Shown here one piece after another: positions 50,801-59,362 of a DNA stretch of 64,000 nt. The position numbers and the translations under genes were made by a program. The stretch is from Sipunculus nudus. Taxonomy: Eukaryota; Annelida; Sipuncula; Golfingiida; Sipunculidae. The notes beneath the pieces were generated by a model that made no database searches, was not told the origin of the DNA, and was given only the letters and a program-made list of their open reading frames with translations. The stretch spans positions 26,957,479-27,021,478 of the forward strand of contig CM049321.1 in NCBI GenBank assembly GCA_026874595.1. The letters are read 5' to 3'. The first letter of the stretch is position 1. Each line of letters begins with the position of its first letter.

Positions 50801-51882
50801 TGTCACCAGAAATCGGTGACAATATGTACGGTGTTTTGTATCATAGTTTAACGAAGTCTGTTCTCTATTGATATTGACGTGAAGCGTCTTCCTAAAGCGT
50901 TGACAGGTCTTGATTGTACATATATGAAATCCCATCGGCTATCAGCTGATTTTATCTGTGTCACGCATTGAGTGTATTAATTCTGGTATGTGGGTCGCCA
51001 AGGTGACGCTAGCAGTCAAACCAGGTCACATATAACCTTATATGGGACACTTGAGCCATAAGCCAATCAGAGAACCGGATCGCCGTATTGTGACGACGAT
51101 TGTGACGTCAGAGTTCAGGGAGAGACGCTGGAAGCTGCCTTCAGTTGGGTCTTGAAGCTTGAGGTGGCAGCACGCACGAACGGGAGTAGGAACATTGAAA
51201 CGCCAGGAACGGCATAGAAGCAAGCTTCTACATGAAGCAAGGACCCAGCTCATAAGAACTCAGCCGTGCTGCCGAAAGAGCTTCGTATTGGCGATATAGA
51301 GAGAGCGCGCTCGTCACCTGCCGGCCTAGTTCAGCTTGACCTAGATACATAACCGCCGTAAGCCGAGAAACCATTGCTACACGAGCAAGGTCAAGGACTC
51401 TAAGCTATACGTAAACAAAGACAAGCAAGATCAGTTGAAGATCGCTAAATTCAGAAAGACTAGATCTATATGGTACTAACCATACGCTAGATTCTACACT
51501 AAACAGTAACCAGAGATCTCTGAAGGAACTGGACTTTATGGTTTTTTTATACAAACCACGGACTCGGTAAATATCCTGTATTTTTAATGTGAAGGACTGT
51601 CGCATTGACACATCAACGCACACACACCTACATCTACGTCTTTGTAAGTATTGTCTTGAATTATATTTGTGAATTTAACCTGATGTCTCATAGTTTCTAT
51701 TGATCTGGGTGTATGATTGTCTGGTATTTTTATACACGTCCTTAAAAGAACCTGGAAATGTCACCTGTAATGACCGGGATCTAATTTCTTGATTAATGAA
51801 ATCAAGTGGCGAGCGTTAACCCATCCTATTGTTTTATAGGATATATCCGTTGTAAAGTTTTCATGTTAAGTTAGGGGTGACA
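50801..51882 (+). repeat. 3' LTR, 1082 bp
   Basis: Same length as the 5' LTR and almost identical; no indel was seen in a base-by-base reading. Confidence 0.95.
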
Positions 51883-51887
51883 ACCGC
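51883..51887. repeat. target site duplication, right (ACCGC)
   Basis: Direct repeat of 45226-45230. Confidence 0.9.
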
Positions 51888-52372
51888 TGATACTCCGTTC
51901 TCTGGGTTGACACCAGTATCATCATTACAATACACTAAATCAATACAAAAACACAGTATAACAACAGTAAATCAATATAAGTATATAAATAAAGTGTACA
52001 GTACTTGGATACCACCACTGAAACAGCGACAAATAGTCCTTTAAAGCATATAATCAAGATGAACAGTTCACATTAATCTTCTCAAAGAATAACAGTCCAG
52101 TTCAATCACAAAATCACTTTGTTGTGATCCAAAAGTGAAGTTGTCATAATCCCTAAGCAAACTGAAGACCATATAAACTCCGTCACAAATTTAGGAGAAA
52201 ATCTATAACTGCCGCACCTATTGGAAAAGGTCTACGGACTGATTGACACTCTTGTGTGTCCGCTGGAATATATCTCTCCTCTCTCTCTCTAACTTTTCAC
52301 CTCAAGCAGAGAACTTTCCATTTCTCGAAAATCCAAAGAACCCAATAGTTCATACATTACTGGAAACATCTG
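51888..52372. other. probable LTR or flank of the second retrotransposon
   Basis: Directly continues the 3' LTR-like sequence of the minus-strand element at 52373-52527, so part of it is probably that LTR. Its outer end could not be found: no TG edge with a matching flank is visible. A CTCTCTCT tract lies at about 52280-52290. Confidence 0.4.
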
Positions 52373-52527
52373 GAACAACGAACGCTGTGTTTCTACATAT
52401 CATGGTTCACACGTGGGCCTGCCCGGCTCGGCCAGGCGATGCTATCATGCTACCATCAACGGACAATGCTAGCGCTGCACATACACATGTGAACCTGCTG
52501 CATACAATAAAAGAGACATCTGTAACA
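52373..52527 (-). repeat. LTR start of the minus-strand element (3' copy)
   Basis: The reverse complement starts TGTTACAGATGTC right after GGAGGGGGAATGGAG, a good polypurine tract. It aligns over its whole length with the LTR read downward from 56762. The LTR continues to lower coordinates for an unknown distance. Confidence 0.75.
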
Positions 52528-52667
52528 CTCCATTCCCCCTCCAGTAAGAAAAAAGAAAGTTTTCTCAAAACTTTCTTTTTTTGCGATCGCAATCACTAAA
52601 TCTTTAGAATATTTAAAAAACATCTTATTTACAACATTACATAAACATCTCGTTTACAACATTTCAT

Positions 52668-53329
52668 AAACATCTCGATAGGCAATCAGCGAGTACATTG
52701 TCTTTCCCTTTAATGTGTTTGATTTTAAGGTTGTAATCCTGTAAAAAGAAACTCCATCTAAACAATCTTTGACTTTTACACTTCAACTTGTCCATGAACG
52801 TTAGTGGATTGTGATCACTGAAGACAATGATAGGCCTGACTGATCAAGTAACATAAACTTCAAAATGTTGCAATGCCAAAATCAAAGCCAAACATTCTTT
52901 TTTCAGAGTGGAGTAGTTTTCCTGGTTTGTATTAAACTTTCTTGATAAATAACGACTTGGATGATCTATGCCATCATCGCCTTCTTGTAACAACACAGCG
53001 CTAGCAGCAGTATCACTAGCATCTACAGCTAACTTAAAAGATACAGAAAAGTCTTGAGCTACTAAAACTGGTGAACTTTGCAGAATTGCTTTCAAATTCT
53101 GAAATGCAATTTCGGACTGAACATTCCATACAAACTTATGTTTCTTCTTCAACAAATTAGTCAAAGGTTCAGCTACAGCAGAAAAATTTGGACAAAACTT
53201 CCTGTAGTTTCCAACCTTACCAAGAAAACGCATTATTTGCTTTTTGTTTTTTGGTCTAGGAAATGCCGAAATAGCACTTATTTTACCTTCAACAGGTTTT
53301 ACTTGACCCTGCCCTACAATATTACTCAA
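52668..53329 (-). pseudogene. RT thumb and RNase H of the minus-strand element
   Basis: The frame contains FPRPKNKKQIMRFLGKVGNY, then VDASDTAASAVLLQEG, NYSTLKKECLALILALQHFE, a stop, and then FSDHNPLTF and NVLADCLSR near 52680. These are the RNase H catalytic boxes in order. One in-frame stop (near 52844) interrupts it. Confidence 0.8.
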
Positions 53330-54105
53330 AATGTTACTTGTGCATGACTAAACTCAGATTTTACTAAGTTTATGAGTCTTTCAAAGAGGTCCCGAAGAAT
53401 TTGCAGATGTTTCTCCCAGGTGTCGCTGTACACGATAAGGTCATCAGTATATGCGTCGCAGCCCTGAATGTCCTTGACAACCGGATGGATTAGGCGCTGG
53501 AACGTGGCTGGCAAGTTCTTCATGCCAAACAGCATAATTTTATACTGGTACAGTGCTTACGGCGTCACAAATGCGGATTCTTCTTTTTCTCGTTCTGTCA
53601 GCGGAACTTGCCAGAATCCTTTTGGCATGTCGAACTTGGAAACATAACTTGAGCTACCGACTCTATCAACACAATCATCGATCCTCGGAATCGGGAACGT
53701 GTTAGTCTTGGAGACAGAGTTCAGTTTTCGATAAGCTGTGCACATACGGTAACTTCCATCAGGTTTTGGCACCAGAATGCATGGTGAACTTCAGTTACTG
53801 TTACTAGGTTCAATAAAATCATTGTCCAGCAAATATTGAATCTCATCCTGTAGATACTTTTGCTTTTCTGGAATCAGCCTATAGGGAGGCTACTTGACTG
53901 CTCTTGCCTCGCAAACATCCACGTCATGGCACAATATGTTAGTTCGCGTTGGAATGTCAATAAACAAATGTTCATAATTCCGCAGCAGGTTCTTGAGGTC
54001 TTTTTGTTGTTGTGCGGTAAGGTGTGACAGTTTGGCATCCAGGTTGTTAAGCACGTCTGAGTTTTTTAGTGGTACTGTTCCACACTGAATGTCTACATCA
54101 CACAA
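53330..54105 (-). pseudogene. reverse transcriptase fingers and palm of the minus-strand element
   Basis: Three frame pieces give, in order, an RT leader (53890-54105), the fingers/palm (53557-53772: PKPDGSYRMCTAYRKLNSV, FPIPRIDDCVDRVG) and the active-site box AYTDDLIVYSD (53326-53535), here YTDD. Relatives usually have a hydrophobic second residue; Thr is probably decay. Frameshifts and stops separate the pieces. This is the module that the intact neighbour lacks. Confidence 0.8.
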
Positions 54106-54199
54106 TCAGTATCAACTTTAACTGGCTCAGGGTCAGTTTTTACACAATTAACAGCAGTAACATTATGTACAACATCTGATGTGCTATTTCTGTCATAAT

Positions 54200-55300
54200 A
54201 TGGTTTCAACATGTTAACATGGCACAGTTGTTTTTTCTTACGCCTATCTGGTGTTATTTTATGTAATTTAAATCACTGACTTTCTTGTCAACAATGTAAG
54301 GACCAAAATACCTAGCTTGCAGAGGTCTGCCAGGGATAGGTAGTAAAGCAAGGACCTTTTCACCATGCTCAAACGTCCTACTTACAGCGTGCTTGTCATA
54401 ATTTGTTTTCATTTTACTTTTTGCAGATTTTAGATTTGACTTTGTAATCTCACAAGCATTGTGTAGTTTAGTGCGAAAGTCTGAGACAGACTCAAACTAA
54501 GAGAATCAGGATTTTCACACAAGAGTTTTTCTTTAAGCAGTTTTAATGGACCGCGAACTGAGTGTCCGAAAATTAGTTCAAAGGGACTGAAACCCAATGA
54601 CTTTTGAAAGGATTAGGTGGATTCCTTCATCCGAGTCTTTCTGTGTGTCATAACAATAAGTCCTAATCATGTTTTTTAATATCTGTTGAAAACGCTCGAG
54701 GGCGCCCTGACTTTCAGGATGGTATGGCGAAGAGTCCAAAAGAATCCCAAAGTTGTAAAAAAAACTTGGTCAGAGCCTTGACAACACTTTAGCATTAATT
54801 TTGCGCTGTGGTATTGCCTCAGGGAACCTGGTAGATGCGCACATAATTGTCAACAAGTATTCATGTCCAGATTTTGTTTTGGGCGTTGGTCCAACACAGT
54901 CAACAATAATCCTACTAAATGGTTCCTCGAAAGCAGGAATAGGCCTAAGTGGGGTTTAAGGAGAATTCTGATTGGGCTTGCCTACCATCTGGCATGTGTG
55001 GCATGATTTACAATATTGTACAATATCTTTCCTGAGGTTAGGCCAATAGAAGTGTGTACTTACTTTCTGATAAGTTTTTATTTATACCTAAGCCAGACAA
55101 AGGAGCCTCATGTGCCGTGCTTAGAATTTCATTGCGATAACTTTTGGGCATTACTATTTGATGTTTGATGGCCCACTCATCATCGGCGCATACATCAAGT
55201 GGTCGCCAATTACTCATAAGCACTCCATTTTTAACATAAAAACAAACTGGGTTTTGTGACAGTTCATCTTTAGAAACTGCCCTTGGAAACAAAAATGAAA
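54200..55300 (-). pseudogene. integrase of the minus-strand element
   Basis: The zinc-binding part is in 55292-55000 (CFYVKNGVLMSNWRP, then CKSCHTCQ). The core follows with several stops: IIVDCVGP (first Asp), PYHPESQGALERFQQ (catalytic Glu), then FGPYIVDKKV and HVNMLKPYY of the GPY domain near 54350-54200. The segment with the second catalytic Asp appears deleted or scrambled. It lies between protease and reverse transcriptase. Confidence 0.75.
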
Positions 55301-55950
55301 TATCAGGGTCCTATCATGTTCCGCGATAAGTTCTGACCTTGAAAATGCTGCTTCCAGTACGGGCGAGTCGTTAGACGAGTCACTAGTGACTCCCAGAGTT
55401 TTATAATCTGGACCATTCTCCTCATGTGTGATTTTCTTGGCCATAGATCTAGTTACAGCACATGAAGGATACAAACCAGGAATTTCCTGACTATCAGGAT
55501 CAGTGTCCTGATCAAGTGACGGCTTTTCTGACACTATTGGTACAGGCTGTACTTTGTCACCTGCGACATCATTGCCTAGTAGCAACTGAATTCCCTTAAA
55601 GGGTAAAGTAGTTCTTATGCCCACAGTAATATTCCCAGAAATCAAATCTGACTTGAAATGGATACTGTGAAGCGGAACTGAGGTGTGCTTGTCTGGAAAC
55701 ACACCATTAACAACTGCATGTGCACCAGTAAAAGACCTATGAGAAAATGGCAAAGTGTTTGCTTACGTGAGAGTTTAGCCTGAACTAGTGTCCCTAAAAT
55801 TCTTTTAGGGATAGAATCTGAAAAATCACTTGAAAGTGATACAAAACCATCATGTATGATTGGCTCAAATAACTCCTTTTCAGAGTCAGGAGAGGAATCT
55901 ACTACCTTAGTTTCGTCAAACAAAGAACTTACACTGATAGTGTCAGTCAT
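55214..55950 (-). pseudogene. protease region of the minus-strand element
   Basis: Two frames (55950-55642 and 55753-55214) joined by a frameshift. Includes IQLLLGNDVAGDK, the C-terminal strand of the aspartic protease, followed by a linker with CAVTRSMAKK. The N-terminal DSG/DTG active-site part and Gag are absent, being replaced by the inverted end segment beginning near 55963. Confidence 0.7.
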
Positions 55951-55962
55951 AAACTCGTGTGA

Positions 55963-56348
55963 AAATGTATTTCAGAATTTGAAAGCAATTCTGCAAAGTT
56001 CACCAGTTTTAATAGCTCCAGACTTTTCTGTACCTTTAAAGTTAGCTGTAGATGCTAGGGACACTGCTGCTTATGCTGTGTTGTTACAAGAAGGCTTGAT
56101 GGCATAGATCATCCAATTTGGTATTTATCAAGAAAGTTTAATGCAAACCAGAAAGACTACTCCACTATGGAAAAAGAATGTTTGGCTTTGATTTTGGCAT
56201 TGCAACATCTTGAAGTTTATATTACTTCATCAGTCAAGCCTATCATTGTCTTCAGTGATCACAATCCCCTCACGTTCATGAACAAGTTGAAGTGTAAAAA
56301 TCAAAGATTGTTGAGATGGAGTTTGTTTTTACAGGCTTACAACCTTTA
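55963..56348 (+). pseudogene. inverted second copy of the RNase H end
   Basis: On the plus strand, FQNLKAILQSSPVL, KLAVDARDTAAYAVLLQEG, EKECLALILALQHLEVYIT and FSDHNPLTF repeat the sequence of the minus-strand RNase H (52668-53110), with a frame break near 56094. The copy starts abruptly inside the RT thumb/RNase H linker, which marks the rearrangement breakpoint. Confidence 0.8.
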
Positions 56349-56524
56349 AATCAAACACATTAAAGGGAAAGACAATATACTCCCTGATTGCTTATCGAGA
56401 TGTTTATGAAATGCTGTAAACGAGATGTTTATGTAATGTTGTAAATATGATGTTTTTTAAATATTGTAAAGATTTAGTGATTGCGATCGCAAAAAGAAAG
56501 TTTTTTACAGGAGAGGGAGTGGAG

Positions 56525-56762
56525 TGTTACAGATGTCTCTTTTATTGTATGCAGCAGTCTTTCATATGTATGTGCAGCGTTAGCATTGTCCGTTCCCATA
56601 GCAGTATCGCCTGGCCGAGAACAACGAACGCTGTCACATATCAGGGTTCACACGTGGGCCGGCCCGGCTAAGCCAGGCAATGCTGCCATGGCAACGGACA
56701 ATGCTAGCCTTGCACATACACATGTAAGACTGTTGCATACAATAAAACAGACATCTGTAACA
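56525..56762. repeat. palindromic LTR junction, 238 bp
   Basis: 56525-56619 reads as the LTR start in plus orientation. 56620-56762 reads as the same LTR start in minus orientation, ending ACATCTGTAACA. The two arms pair over about 95 bases with modest mismatch. This joins LTR position 95 of one orientation to about position 143 of the other. It can be mistaken for a short LTR or a MITE because both ends are TGTTACAGATGTC-type. Confidence 0.75.
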
Positions 56763-57596
56763 ATATTGTGCAGTGTAGTTCATAGAAGGGCCATTTTGAA
56801 GCCATGTGATCTGACGGTTAGGATACAGAAGTGGGTTCACGGGAGTTAAAATCGATAGCTTGCACATACGAATCAGAAAGTGTAACCTTACAGTTGATAA
56901 CGGGAATACATTAAACTACAAACTACATCAGTAAAGGTGCACTGATACTTTAAACTTGTTGTGACATATAAGCGGTGCATGTGAAAGACTCTGTAAACAT
57001 TATTAAATCCGCGAATATCAATAAACCATTAATGTTATAACACATGTGGGATGATGAGATTTACATTATCCGTTGAATTTAAAGTGCTTTTAATTTAGTT
57101 CTTTGAAGCTTTTATATCAATATATTGCAGTATATTCAGTATCTAGCAGGTACAAGGGATATTGAAAATTGGCGGTGCGAAGTGTGTGCTGTTAGTGTAC
57201 ATTGCCTTGAAGGAAAATACGGTAATGGTAAAGCTAAAAATATTTGTGTGTAATATAAAGCATTTGTGTGTACACCGGCAGGCACGTGCACTTTCAAACT
57301 GCGTTCTCTTGTCCTTGGCTACATGCAAGGACTTCCATCTGTTAATTACGTTCATATTCATCGTTTTCGATTTGATCAAGCGGTTGAGTGTTTGGTTATG
57401 TGGCTATCAGCTTGTCCTCGTGTGCCATCTGCATACGTTCATTTGTTAAACGAGATGACGTGGTACGAATTTCGAGAATTCTCTAGTCAACTTGTTCACA
57501 TGGGGGCGAGTCATATATATATATATATTATTTATATATACATATATATATACATTAAATATATTTATATGTTGCAGAATATAAATAGCTTCAACG
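56763..57596. other. upstream region of the dehydrogenase gene
   Basis: No separate gene was recognised. AT-rich tracts at 57512-57575 lie directly before the start codon. Any promoter or 5' untranslated exon is not defined here. Confidence 0.4.
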
Positions 57597-57689
57597 ATGA
57601 AGGTAGAAGGTACCGTTGCCCATGTAACCGGAAGCGCGCAGGGGATTGGACGGGCAATATGTGAAGCCCTGGCCAAGGCTGGCGGAAAG
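57597..57689 (+). CDS. dehydrogenase exon 1
   Basis: Encodes residues 1-31 with the first beta strand and the glycine-rich nucleotide motif. Ends GGAAAG/GTTGGA, phase 0. Reading through the donor gives an unrelated 89-codon frame that should be ignored. Confidence 0.85.
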
Positions 57690-59293
57690 GTTGGATCTTA
57701 CTATATGATGCCCCATTTCGGCCCCAACATAAGAGCACAACAATTCTTATGCCAGCTTGAGATGATAGTTATCTTATATTTTTTAACTGTTGGTCTCTGC
57801 TTGTCTGTCTATGCAGTAATGCCAAATTCAACAGGATTTCGGCGAAAGGAAGGTTTGAGTGATTGAAATGTTGATGGTGGATTGATTTAATTTACAGAAT
57901 TGAAGATTCACTTTAGAGATTATGTCGATGGCAGTCAAAATAAAGTTTTTCTTTTAGCCTGTATTTTCGCACAGTATCTTTTGACTTTCTTAGTTCAAGT
58001 CTATGCATTTTTGTTGCGGGGCAAGCCATAAACTAAGGAACTATTGACCAACGCAGTCGAGAGAGGTATCTTTATATAGGTGTATTTGGCTGGTGAATAC
58101 TGTGGATATTCTTCTGCGCGACCTCAGGCTAACTTGTGGTGACGGTTTCCCCAGGAGCGGCCCCGCAGTTTGAACAAGTCTGTTGACGTCGCATGATTTG
58201 ACGAAACTGAATGCAAGTTCAGGGGCGGATCCAGGATATAGGAAAAGGAGAGGTCCAACCTAGGTACTCTAATGACAAAACCTGAAAAATGTACGCCAGG
58301 TCCGAAAAAGAGGGGTCCATGGTAAAAATGGTCTGCAACCCTTAAAAAAGGTTGCTTCGGTTGATCCGCTTCTGAAGTTAGAGACTGTGCATAAGAATAT
58401 CCATGGTATGTTGTGAGAGGTGTGTGTTCAATAGTCTGCTCCGTCAGTGGTGGCCATTGAAAGTTGGAAATTATTCTCATAACCTTATATATTATCACTC
58501 AATTTGACATTAAAGCTGATTCGGGAGCAAAGAATTAATATGAGATGTTAAACTACAAAACAAAAACCAACATTAATATTTTGCAACCTTCTGTTTCTTC
58601 TGAATCTTTTGGCCAAGTGACATGGCATCTGTACTTTGTTAGCAGCCTCACTTTGACAATAATTGTTTTTAGAATATTTTTGACACTCAACATTAACAAT
58701 CAGCCTCTTTCTAAAAATTGTAGTTGTTTGAGAATGTGACCATTGACCTTAGCCTTAATCAGTTTGGTTGAAATGTAGTAAAAACTAAAATAATTGACAA
58801 GGTATGATATTAGTTTCATTCTTGTTATGTAGGCCTATACTTCCTCTATTGCAGCTTAGTTTTGGAACTAAAATCAGGTTAAGAAAAGATTTAAAAAAAT
58901 TCAATGGGCACCTCGCTGTGGAACAGACTATATAGTTGTTGGTGTATTATATCGCAACGCTTGATGTTTGAAAGAGATTATTGTATTGGACCATTTTACG
59001 TTGTTTGTATATTTATAACAACTTGCGTCTAGGTCTGTGTCGCTGATATTGATGAGACCAAAGGTAAACAAACAGCGGATGACCTGCGAAAACAATATGA
59101 AAGCTGTGACGCCATGTTCGTGAACTGTGACGTCACGTCATCTGAATCATTTTCAGGTATACATCTATTTCCATATAAGGAGAAAAAATTACTTATCTTT
59201 TGACGGCTTAAATACATGAGATAAGAACTACTTTTTTTACTTGTGCTTGGAAACCTGTTTTACTTTTTAAGACATACGTATATATACGAATGT

Positions 59294-59362
<69 letters not shown>

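Larger units (their letters stand above)
45231..51882 (+). mobile_element. Gypsy-type LTR retrotransposon, Gmr1-like, RT core deleted
   Basis: A complete 6652-bp insertion: 1082-bp LTRs beginning TGTCACC and ending GGGTGACA, 5-bp target duplication ACCGC, primer-binding region from 46318 and polypurine tract at 50786-50797. The LTRs differ at 5 of 1082 positions by my reading, so the insertion is young. Coding order is Gag, zinc knuckle, protease, integrase, then reverse transcriptase end and RNase H. In ordinary Gypsy elements the integrase comes last; integrase before RT inside a Gypsy lineage is the mark of the Gmr1 group. The fingers and palm of the reverse transcriptase, including the catalytic YxDD box, are absent: the frame passes from the integrase C-terminus straight into the RT thumb. 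It therefore cannot move on its own. Confidence 0.9.
52373..56762 (-). mobile_element. degenerate Gmr1-like LTR element in a foldback arrangement
   Basis: On the minus strand: an LTR beginning TGTTACAGATGTC at 56762 downward, protease (55950-55500), integrase (55300-54200), reverse transcriptase (54105-53110), RNase H (53110-52668), polypurine tract (52542-52528) and a second LTR start at 52527 downward. Integrase again precedes reverse transcriptase. Between the outer LTR and the protease sits a plus-strand copy of the element's own end: RNase H (55963-56348), polypurine tract (56508-56524) and the first 95 bases of the LTR (56525-56619). The element therefore carries two inverted ends of about 660 bp around a loop of about 2.85 kb. 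Stops and frameshifts are frequent, so it is inactive and older than the neighbour at 45-52 kb. Confidence 0.8.

Noticed and set aside
56525-56762. Short 238-bp LTR of an independent plus-strand element
   Set aside because: The two halves are inverted copies of one LTR start, and no plus-strand element with a matching partner LTR exists.
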